From NCBI GenBank assembly GCA_038316995.1, contig JBBQAZ010000023.1:1-15377 (forward strand): a DNA stretch of 15,377 nucleotides, in the 5' to 3' direction. The DNA comes from JAXHNE01 sp038316995 (GTDB taxonomy: Bacteria > Patescibacteriota > Saccharimonadia > Saccharimonadales > JAXHNE01). The notes beneath the pieces were generated by a model. The model was not told the DNA's origin and did not search any database. It saw only the letters and a list, made by a program, of their open reading frames with translations. The position numbers were made by a program, and so were the translations under genes. This document shows positions 1 to 6,945 of the stretch, piece by piece. Position 1 is the stretch's first letter, and the number at the start of each line of letters is the position of its first letter.

Positions 1-798
1 TTTACGGAGACTTTTCGTGATTATGTTATTGAAACGGTTGGAGCAAAAGATAAGCTTCGAGGGACGCTCAATCATTATGGAACAGTCGATATGGGCACTA
101 TGGCTCACGAGACACCATTATCGATAATGATACGTAGAAAATTGGTTAAAGACAATAATTTAGAAGTACTGTTCCCTGAGTCAAAAAAACAACCAACTTT
201 TGCACAATTTGATCCGGCAATGTTTTACTTTGAAGAGGAAAATAATAATCTCATTTGTTCTTCATTTAGTGGTTTACCGTTAGTGCGTTACGATTTACAA
301 GACTACGGAGGTGTATTGACTTTGAAAGAAGTAAAACAGCGTCTCGAAAAACATGGATATGACGTCGACTCACTTATAAAAGAGCATGGCATAGAGGATA
401 CAATTTGGAATCTGCCATTTGTATATGTTTATGAGCGTAATGATTTTAGTGTAAGTTACTACGCATTTCTAGTCTATCCCGATACAATTAGGCGAAGTCT
501 ACAAACTCAGGAATTAATGAAGCTCATAACCGGGAAGTTTACGATGATAGTTGACTATGATAAAGAGGGAAGGCAAAGACTTAATATTCACATAGAGTTG
601 AGGCAAGGCGTCAATAAAAAAGAATTAACAGAAAGAGTTAAAGATCATCTTCACAAACAGTTAATTGAGGAGAGCTCTGAGTATAGTGAAACTTTTAGAA
701 TGGTAGGTGAAGTAGTGAAGCCGCATATTTATTTATATAAATACGAAGATCCAGCCTATTTTAAGCCAGGAACTAAACAGAAATGGGTAATCAAATGA
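1..798 (+). CDS. PaaK-like adenylate-forming enzyme, C-terminal part (5' end outside window)
   Basis: The frame is open from base 1, so this is the 3' part of a longer gene, not a gene starting at the ATG at 91. Two segments look like the ANL superfamily, phenylacetate-CoA ligase (PaaK/F390 synthetase) branch. YGTVDMG (window codons 26-32) corresponds to the Y-G-x-x-E/D adenylate-binding motif, and LPLVRYDLQD (codons 93-102) corresponds to the LPLIRYRTGD motif whose Asp binds the ATP ribose. The rest fits the mobile C-terminal domain, and a Lys-rich end (KPGTKQKW) could hold the catalytic Lys. Family members activate a carboxylic acid as an acyl-adenylate and often pass it to a thiol. The substrate cannot be read from this sequence. 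It overlaps the next gene and is probably co-transcribed with it. It ends in TGA, read here as a true stop. Family call fairly sure; function unknown. Confidence 0.75.
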   Translation, partial: FTETFRDYVIETVGAKDKLRGTLNHYGTVDMGTMAHETPLSIMIRRKLVKDNNLEVLFPESKKQPTFAQFDPAMFYFEEENNNLICSSFSGLPLVRYDLQDYGGVLTLKEVKQRLEKHGYDVDSLIKEHGIEDTIWNLPFVYVYERNDFSVSYYAFLVYPDTIRRSLQTQELMKLITGKFTMIVDYDKEGRQRLNIHIELRQGVNKKELTERVKDHLHKQLIEESSEYSETFRMVGEVVKPHIYLYKYEDPAYFKPGTKQKWVIK

Positions 799-1907
799 GC
801 GATGTTACCATCCTACAAGCAGGAGAATACAAGAAAGAGGATGTGGAAGTTTTAAAAAACAAGGCTTTAGAGGTCATAGATATCTTCGGTTTGCAGGTGA
901 AAGAGCTGTTTCGAATTAAATACCCAGGATTGAAAGAAGAAGGCGAAGAGTCTGTAGCTTTTTTGAAACAAAGAAATCAGGGGGATTTATCAGGTAGCTG
1001 GGTATATTATCCATGGAAAAAGACTCTACTTCACTGTGTATCTAAAGATGATCTTTACGTACTTAGAACCAATCGTAATAAGAATATCATTACAGATAAT
1101 GAGCAATTAAAATTAAAAGATGCAGTCGTAGGGGTTGCAGGTATGTCAGTGGGGGCGGGTATAGCGAGTGCATTGGCGTACTCTGGTATATCTGAAACCA
1201 TAAAAATTGCTGACTACGATGAACTAGACACGTCAAATCTTAACCGTCTTCGTGAAAATCTACTTTCAATAGGTAAGAAAAAAACAGTACTTGCAAAACA
1301 GCATATTCTAGAACTAGATCCTTTTATTGATGTTCAGGATTATTCCGAAGGATTAGACGAATCAAACATCGATTCTTTTTTTGCTACACCGGCCTTGACT
1401 GTAGTAGTGGATGAGATTGATGATTTTAAGATGAAGTTACTATTAAGACTCAAGGCAAAAGAGTATAAAATTCCGTTACTAATGTTTACAAGTCTCGGCG
1501 ACAACATATTAATCGATGTCGAACGTCACGATATAGATTCAGATTTAATGCCTTTTCATGGAATAATTGATGATCTATCAGAGGAAATCTTAAAAAAGGA
1601 CATTATTTCAGACGAAGACATTAAAAAATACTCAGTTCAGCTTGTTGGAGCGGAGTACATTCCGACCAGGGCTTTAGAATCGGTAGCAGATATGGGCAAA
1701 ACACTTGTAGGACGTCCTCAACTTTATAGTACGATTGCGATTGATGGGGGATTAGGTGCGTATGTTATTCGTAGATTAGCATTAGACGGTCAGCCCCAAT
1801 CGGGACGATATTTTGTTAAGCTGGCGGAATTGATCGGAACCAGTTCTGATGATTTAAATCAATCGTCAGAACGGAAGGCAATTCTAGATATTCTTAGTCA
1901 GCGATAA
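783..1907 (+). CDS. ThiF/E1-like adenylyltransferase (Rv1355c/MoeY-type ThiF module)
   Basis: 374 aa. Residues about 1-110 form an N-terminal domain containing GSWVYYPWKKTLLHCV. A Rossmann-type ThiF/MoeB/UBA fold follows, with Gly-rich loop GVAGMSVGAG (117-126), acidic ADYDELDTSNLNR (143-155; canonical D-x-D...SNLNRQ) and VVVDEIDDF (207-215; canonical VDATDNF). E1-like enzymes adenylate a C-terminal carboxylate of a small protein or another acid using ATP. The only Cys is C85 in the N-terminal domain, so the CxxC zinc pairs and E1-domain thioester Cys are absent. It may therefore stop at adenylation or act on a small molecule. Family resemblance is to the ThiF half of Rv1355c (MoeY), which is fused to a nitroreductase; here that partner is the convergent next gene. 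An alternative start at ATG 795 would give the classic ATGA overlap with the upstream stop. I kept 783 because an AGGA lies about 12 nt before it. Confidence 0.8.
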   Translation: MGNQMSDVTILQAGEYKKEDVEVLKNKALEVIDIFGLQVKELFRIKYPGLKEEGEESVAFLKQRNQGDLSGSWVYYPWKKTLLHCVSKDDLYVLRTNRNKNIITDNEQLKLKDAVVGVAGMSVGAGIASALAYSGISETIKIADYDELDTSNLNRLRENLLSIGKKKTVLAKQHILELDPFIDVQDYSEGLDESNIDSFFATPALTVVVDEIDDFKMKLLLRLKAKEYKIPLLMFTSLGDNILIDVERHDIDSDLMPFHGIIDDLSEEILKKDIISDEDIKKYSVQLVGAEYIPTRALESVADMGKTLVGRPQLYSTIAIDGGLGAYVIRRLALDGQPQSGRYFVKLAELIGTSSDDLNQSSERKAILDILSQR

Positions 1908-2919
1908 TTTTACTTAGAGGCCAACGTGGGGAGTGGCTTGCCGGTAAAGTCGCCTTGCCAATTCGTAGTATGTATACTGGACGATTTTTTATATCGAATC
2001 GTTCGCTCACAAGTTTTCTGGTTTTCGGATCAAGCACAGCAGCACCTAGTGCACTGGTTGCAAATCCTTCTTCATTTGCAACAGTACATATATGGGAGTA
2101 CATACGGCCTGAATTAATAAATGATTCATGTGAATCGCTCAAACACTCCACTATTATTAATGCACCGGAAGTATTAATAAGCGAAGATGATTTGTCGGCC
2201 TGCGGGCCGTGATTCGGTATATGTTTTACTGCTGCCTTAGATATTAGAGACTGTGCATTATTAAACCCATGAGTAAATCCTGGCATTCCATCGTACTTTC
2301 GTGTTTGGTTGGTCCGGACCCACTTACTTAGCTCTTCTCTGTAATTCGGATTACTCATGATTGATTGGATTGCGACGCCTGTCTGCTCTGCGACAAATTT
2401 TATATCATTTTTTTGGGTGACAATTGTTGTTCGTATTTCCTCAACATTGCTGCTCACTAAAGTTTTTAGTATTTTTGCATCGACTGGAGTAGTGGCAAAT
2501 GGGTTTCGATTTGATACACGCGTTGTGATTGCTTCTAATATTGATGTGCGACATGGCCGGTGTCCTTCGATATTTATGTGTGCAACGTCGTAATTATTAG
2601 GTAAAAGAGAAATATTTAATAAATATCCATAGCCAAGTGCCGCTAGACTGAGGCTTTCTATGAAAGTTCCGATGCTAATCCATGGCTCAACGCTCAACAG
2701 GCCTGATCCATCTATAGATAGATGGCGAGATTCGTTTATTCTTATCGTTAATTTGTCATCGTTGAAACAGAGTTCCCATGGTTGAGAATTGTGACCCGAA
2801 GGAGCGAGGATTGCATATTGCGCAAAAAATCTTAATTTCTCAATATTTGAGTCGGCTTTAGTAAATAAGCTTGAGTCTATATTCCATGCACTGTAGTTGG
2901 TTTTTTTATAATAAAGCAT
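1894..2919 (-). CDS. Nitroreductase-family FMN protein (Acg/Rv1355c C-terminal-like)
   Basis: 341 aa on the minus strand. APSGHNSQPWEL (39-50) is the nitroreductase FMN-binding signature (APS.HN.QPW). TRVSNRNPF (134-142) matches the R-x-x-N-R segment of the Acg/Rv2032-like branch, and the C-terminal SPRWPLSKII matches the sPRrpl end of that branch. Family members bind FMN as dimers; some reduce substrates with NAD(P)H, while Acg-type proteins can sequester flavin without clear reductase activity, so the reaction is uncertain. Its 3' end overlaps the 3' end of the E1-like gene by 14 bp, so the two are convergent. Together they total 715 aa, close to the length I recall for the fused Rv1355c protein. 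No clear Shine-Dalgarno precedes ATG 2919. Only 49 bp separate it from the divergent histidine kinase gene. Confidence 0.82.
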   Translation of the reverse strand: MLYYKKTNYSAWNIDSSLFTKADSNIEKLRFFAQYAILAPSGHNSQPWELCFNDDKLTIRINESRHLSIDGSGLLSVEPWISIGTFIESLSLAALGYGYLLNISLLPNNYDVAHINIEGHRPCRTSILEAITTRVSNRNPFATTPVDAKILKTLVSSNVEEIRTTIVTQKNDIKFVAEQTGVAIQSIMSNPNYREELSKWVRTNQTRKYDGMPGFTHGFNNAQSLISKAAVKHIPNHGPQADKSSSLINTSGALIIVECLSDSHESFINSGRMYSHICTVANEEGFATSALGAAVLDPKTRKLVSERFDIKNRPVYILRIGKATLPASHSPRWPLSKIIAD

Positions 2920-2968
2920 AAGGGTATTACTTATTTCTACTACTTATATTACCATTAGGGGGACAATC

Positions 2969-5161
2969 ATGATATTTCTCATTATTTTTGCAAGCATAAC
3001 ACAGCTACTAGTTTCTCTTTTTGTTCTATTTCGAAAAAAGAACAATCTCTCAAACATCTTATTTTTCTTTATTGGCATTACTTCGTTATGTTGGGCATTT
3101 GCAAATTATATTAGTGTATCAATGCTGGATTCGGAGAGTTTAGTATACATTGTTCGTTCAATATTATTTTTTGTGGTATTGCAGAACTATGCATATTATT
3201 TGTTTGCACGTACGTTTCCAAAGTCTTCATGGGAACATTCAAAAAGATGGCTGTTGGGATATAGTTTATTTTCGGCGTTTGTTGCACTGGTTACTATGTC
3301 TCCCTATGTCTTCGCTAGCGTAACTGCAAAAGACAATCTACCTATTACAGTTGCTGGCCCAGGGTTGCTGGTTTTCATACTACATGCTGCCTACTCAACA
3401 TCTGGAGTTTTTAAAGAACTAAAAAGTAAGATGCATTCAGCAGCGGGCGTAGAGCGCAGACAGTTTCAATGGTTGTTATTCTCAGCAGTTTTAATACTTG
3501 TCGTGGTTCCGGTTACGAATTTCGCCATCACCCCTTTGCTTAAAACCACTCTATTTGTTGTTTTAAGCCCTGTATACACGTTGGCTTTTGCTAGTATTAT
3601 TGCTTATGCGATTGTTTCGCAGAAGTTATTTGATATTAGGGCTGCTGTGGCGAGGTCTGTTGCATATGTACTTTCTCTTGGGTTTATTGGGTTGGTTTAC
3701 GGGTCGATTATTTTCACTATCTTCTCGGTAGTCGATTTCGGTAATATTTCAGAATTTACCGAAAGGGCAATTTTTGTCGGGATGACGCTTGTTACTGCTA
3801 CGGCTTATCCGATCACCAAAAAATACTTCGATAAACTGACTACAAGATTGTTTTACCAAGACGCCTATGATTCGCAGGAGTTTCTGGAGCGAATCAACAA
3901 ATTACTTGTTGGTCAGACAGAGCTTGAACAGCTACTTGTAGGAATTACAGATGCCATAGAAGGTAGCTTAAAAAGTTCTTATTGTGTGTTTATTGTGCGT
4001 GAAACAGCCTATGAAGATGTGCGTATTGTTGGATCAGAGCACCATAAGTTTAATAAAGACAAGATAGTTGAACTACGTGAACTAACCCCACATACGCACA
4101 AGAAAGTGCTAATTGCTGATGAAATTGATGCAGATAACAAGAATTTGAAACCAGTGCTTGATTCACTTGACGTTTCTATCTTGATTCGTCTGGTTTCTGA
4201 CGAAAAACAAGATTTAGAAGGTATGGGGTATTTGGTGCTTGGTCCAAAGAAGAACGGAGCTATATTCTCTACGCAAGACAAGCAGGTGTTGGAAATATTG
4301 GCAAACGAAATGATTATTGCGGTAGAAAACGCACTAAGATTTGAAGAAATAGAGAAGTTTAACCTTACTTTGCAGAACAAAGTCGATTCTGCAACTGCGG
4401 AGTTGCAGAGAACTAATGAAAAGTTAAAGGAAATGGACGAGACAAAAGATGAGTTTATAAGTATGGCTTCGCACCAGTTGCGTACGCCTCTTACGAGCGT
4501 GAAAGGATACTTGAGCATGGTGCTAGAAGGTGATGTTGGCAAGGTCAATAAGCAACAGGATAGAATGCTTGAACAGGCATTTCTAAGTTCTCAGCGAATG
4601 GTTTACTTAATTGCAGACCTCTTAAATGTGTCGCGGTTAAAGACTGGAAAGTTTGTGATAGATACAAAAGACACAGACTTGGCAAAAGTCGTAGAGACGG
4701 AAGTTGAACAGCTAAGACCTACTGCAAAATCACGCGACCTTACAATTAACTACAAGGCTCCAAAAAATTTCCCTATGTTGGCAATGGACGAAACCAAGAT
4801 TCGCCAAGTTATCATGAACTTTATAGACAACGCAATTTACTACACGCCAGCTGGTGGAAAAATTGACATAAGCCTGGAAGACAAAGGCGAAACGATTGAG
4901 TATCTTGTGAAGGATAGCGGGATTGGAGTTCCAAGGGCAGAACGACATAATTTATTTAGTAAGTTTTACAGGGCAAATAATGCACGCAAGGCAAGGCCAG
5001 ACGGCACTGGGCTGGGACTGTTCATGGCCAAGAAAGTGGTAGTTGCACAGGGTGGCGCAATTATTTTTGAAACAGAGGAAGGCAAGGGCAGCACCTTTGG
5101 CTTTACCTTCTCAAAAGACAAGCTCGCAAAACTCGCAGCAGAGAACCGGGAAGCAACATAA
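2969..5161 (+). CDS. Membrane sensor histidine kinase (multi-TM, GAF, HisKA, HATPase_c)
   Basis: 730 aa. About nine hydrophobic segments fill residues 1-285, like the N-terminal 7TM histidine-kinase module plus two helices, and include the conserved stretch SQKLFDIRAAVARSVAY. A GAF-like domain follows at about 300-445, then a coiled coil at about 450-490. The HisKA box SMASHQLRTPL carries the phospho-acceptor His502. The HATPase domain has an N-box (NFIDNA, N617/N621), G1 DSGIGVP (D649) and G2 GTGLGLF (G679). All residues needed for autophosphorylation are present, so the kinase should be active. The signal is unknown; the multi-helix domain suggests a membrane or hydrophobic ligand, or a membrane-state signal. 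No response regulator is adjacent, so its partner must be elsewhere. The start is well supported by AGGGGG at 2957-2962, five to six bases before the ATG. Confidence 0.93.
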   Translation: MIFLIIFASITQLLVSLFVLFRKKNNLSNILFFFIGITSLCWAFANYISVSMLDSESLVYIVRSILFFVVLQNYAYYLFARTFPKSSWEHSKRWLLGYSLFSAFVALVTMSPYVFASVTAKDNLPITVAGPGLLVFILHAAYSTSGVFKELKSKMHSAAGVERRQFQWLLFSAVLILVVVPVTNFAITPLLKTTLFVVLSPVYTLAFASIIAYAIVSQKLFDIRAAVARSVAYVLSLGFIGLVYGSIIFTIFSVVDFGNISEFTERAIFVGMTLVTATAYPITKKYFDKLTTRLFYQDAYDSQEFLERINKLLVGQTELEQLLVGITDAIEGSLKSSYCVFIVRETAYEDVRIVGSEHHKFNKDKIVELRELTPHTHKKVLIADEIDADNKNLKPVLDSLDVSILIRLVSDEKQDLEGMGYLVLGPKKNGAIFSTQDKQVLEILANEMIIAVENALRFEEIEKFNLTLQNKVDSATAELQRTNEKLKEMDETKDEFISMASHQLRTPLTSVKGYLSMVLEGDVGKVNKQQDRMLEQAFLSSQRMVYLIADLLNVSRLKTGKFVIDTKDTDLAKVVETEVEQLRPTAKSRDLTINYKAPKNFPMLAMDETKIRQVIMNFIDNAIYYTPAGGKIDISLEDKGETIEYLVKDSGIGVPRAERHNLFSKFYRANNARKARPDGTGLGLFMAKKVVVAQGGAIIFETEEGKGSTFGFTFSKDKLAKLAAENREAT

Positions 5162-5203
5162 ACCTAAAAGCTTGTGTTAATTGCAAAAGCATTATAAAAA
5201 GTA

Positions 5204-5232
5204 TTGACATATGCGTTTTAAAGTGCTAGAAT
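5204..5232 (+). promoter_or_regulatory. Strong sigma70-type promoter for the surface-protein operon
   Basis: TTGACA at 5204-5209 is a perfect -35 box. TAGAAT at 5227-5232 matches five of six bases of the -10 consensus. The spacer is exactly 17 bp. Transcription should start near 5239, giving a leader of about 75 nt before the ATG at 5314. This is the best promoter in the window and implies high basal expression of the two surface proteins. Confidence 0.85.
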
Positions 5233-5238
5233 AATTTC

Positions 5239-5313
5239 TGAACGTGAATATCTCTGTTAGCAGAGGTGGCACGGTGGAGATAGAAAATAACCCCTTAGGG
5301 AGGAATTATTAGT
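5239..5313 (+). promoter_or_regulatory. 5' leader with hairpin and Shine-Dalgarno region
   Basis: The predicted leader contains a perfect small hairpin, CTCTG (5252-5256) and CAGAG (5261-5265) with a TTAG loop. The ribosome site AGGGAGG (5297-5303) lies 10 nt before the ATG. A CCC at 5292-5294 can pair with GGG at 5298-5300 and could partly mask it. Whether this regulates translation or only stabilises the mRNA cannot be told. Confidence 0.45.
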
Positions 5314-6918
5314 ATGAGTAACCAAGGCCCAGAAGTTTTGAAGCAAAAGCCAGAGATTAGCCCAGAGGCTACCTCTGAAATTCTTGAAAATATGCAAGCG
5401 CAGATTAATGCCTTGCAAGAATCTATTACAAGCTTAGAAGCTAAAATAGGTATATTTATTGCAAACGCAACAGATACTTCATCTGTAAGGTTTGATCTAT
5501 TTGATGAGGACGTAGAAGAAGTCTCTGATGTAGTCGACAAAAATCCTACATTTGTAAGTGCTCCTATTGCAGGTATTAAAGGAAAATATAGCGGTGAGGG
5601 TAAAGCGCGACGTGAAGCGCGTCGTGAAGCAGAAAAAAGTCCACGATTTAAGCGACTTGGCGCAATTGGTGTCGCAGCAGCTGGTGTAATTCTAGCTGGA
5701 GTAGCATTACTTGGTTCAGGAAATAGCGACGAAGCTAAAACTGTACCAAAAGTAGAAAACGCAGCAAGTGTCGCAGACGACGATAGCTCACTAGACAACG
5801 ATGCTGCAGATGAGTTTATTGCAAACTATCATGCAGAACTTGCTGAAGAACGTGCCGCTGCTGACGCAGAAGAATTTACTAATAGAGACATGAATGAAGT
5901 CATTCGTAATCTTGGTGGTACAGGAAATCTTACGATCTTTGAAAACTGGGACGAAAATATTGCTCAAGATAGCCCAATTGAAGCATCTTTGTCTTCAATT
6001 AACACCGGTAAGACACTTGAAGCAGCAGCTGACGGTGAAATGACAATAAATGACAGCGTTAAGATTTCACAAAATACACTTTCTGGTGAATACGGTGCTG
6101 ATCGTGCAGAAGACGCAAAAATTGCAATGCGTGCTGCAGGATTTAGCGATGAAGATATTGAACAATTCATGGAAACTGGTGCAATGGATAACTTCAAAAC
6201 ATTTGCTGTACAGGCAGGTGAAGGCGGAGTATTTACTGAAACACCTTATGTAAACGCGAATGGGGACGTGGTCGAAGGAACTCGTAACTATGCAGCAGGA
6301 GATATATTCTTGATTCACGTTGGTGAAGACGGAAATGTGATTGTTACTCGTATCGATTGTGGTGCATTTATGCAAGATGGTAAGTTTAACTTCCCAGTGC
6401 CTACGCCGATTACTCCTGAGGTTCCTGAAGCTCCAGAGACACCCGAAACTCCTGAAACGCCAGAGACACCTGATGAGCCAGAGGAGCCAACTACTACAAC
6501 CTCAACACCTGATGAAACTACGACGACTACCTCAACAACACTTCCTGATAAAAACCCAACTCCTCCAGTTGATGGCGGAGAAGACGATGTTGAAGCTCCA
6601 GTTCCTGGTCCTTCAATACCTACAACCTCTATTGCACCTACAACGGTTCCTGTAGAGACAACTTTGTCACCTGCAACAACGACAGCTACAACTCAGCCTG
6701 AAACAACTATTCCTGCATCATCAAGTACTTCTACAACTATTCCTAATATTACCCCACCAACACTTCCAGAAGTAGTATTCGGGTCTGTTATGGGCGCAGG
6801 CGAAAAGCCACTAGATCTTGCAATTCCACTTTCAATGGCAGCAGGACTTGGTTTGGCCGTGAGAGCACGTAAACAACGAGAAGAATTTCTTAATAACGAA
6901 CAGAAGAAGTCGGCTTAA
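5314..6918 (+). CDS. Thr/Pro-rich surface protein with N-terminal signal-anchor and C-terminal hydrophobic segment
   Basis: 534 aa, family not recognised. Residues about 15-50 are predicted coiled coil. A basic patch (97-114, many Arg/Lys) directly precedes one hydrophobic helix (about 115-135), which fits a signal-anchor with a cytoplasmic N-terminus. Residues 150-355 are an acidic, Ala/Asp-rich exported domain with a single Cys349. Residues 361-485 are a low-complexity stalk: a run of PET repeats (372-386), then Thr/Ser/Pro tracts such as TTTTST, resembling O-glycosylatable mucin-like linkers. The end has a second hydrophobic stretch (about 499-516) and a basic tail RARKQREEF, but the preceding LPEVV is not a sortase LPxTG site. 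It is first in a two-gene operon, 27 bp before the LPSTG protein, under a strong promoter. A surface structural or adhesive role is inferred from architecture only. Confidence 0.8.
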   Translation: MSNQGPEVLKQKPEISPEATSEILENMQAQINALQESITSLEAKIGIFIANATDTSSVRFDLFDEDVEEVSDVVDKNPTFVSAPIAGIKGKYSGEGKARREARREAEKSPRFKRLGAIGVAAAGVILAGVALLGSGNSDEAKTVPKVENAASVADDDSSLDNDAADEFIANYHAELAEERAAADAEEFTNRDMNEVIRNLGGTGNLTIFENWDENIAQDSPIEASLSSINTGKTLEAAADGEMTINDSVKISQNTLSGEYGADRAEDAKIAMRAAGFSDEDIEQFMETGAMDNFKTFAVQAGEGGVFTETPYVNANGDVVEGTRNYAAGDIFLIHVGEDGNVIVTRIDCGAFMQDGKFNFPVPTPITPEVPEAPETPETPETPETPDEPEEPTTTTSTPDETTTTTSTTLPDKNPTPPVDGGEDDVEAPVPGPSIPTTSIAPTTVPVETTLSPATTTATTQPETTIPASSSTSTTIPNITPPTLPEVVFGSVMGAGEKPLDLAIPLSMAAGLGLAVRARKQREEFLNNEQKKSA

Positions 6919-6945
6919 CAGCCAGAAAGGTAAGGAGATAAGATA

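Noticed and set aside
91..798. Complete 235-aa gene starting at ATG 91
   Set aside because: The same frame is open to base 1, and the adenylate-binding motif begins upstream of this ATG, so it is the tail of a longer gene.
4009..4548. Long open frame on the minus strand inside the histidine kinase gene
   Set aside because: It is antisense to well-conserved GAF/HisKA coding sequence, has a Ser-rich composition typical of antisense shadows, and has no ribosome site or family resemblance.
5167..5196. Terminator after the histidine kinase gene
   Set aside because: The only pairing (GCTT with AAGC) is four to five bases with a long loop and no T-run.
6754..6918. Sortase signal in the first surface protein (LPEVV before the C-terminal helix)
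   Set aside because: LPEVV lacks the T-G of LPxTG, and the basic tail is long. Only the following protein has a true LPSTG signal.
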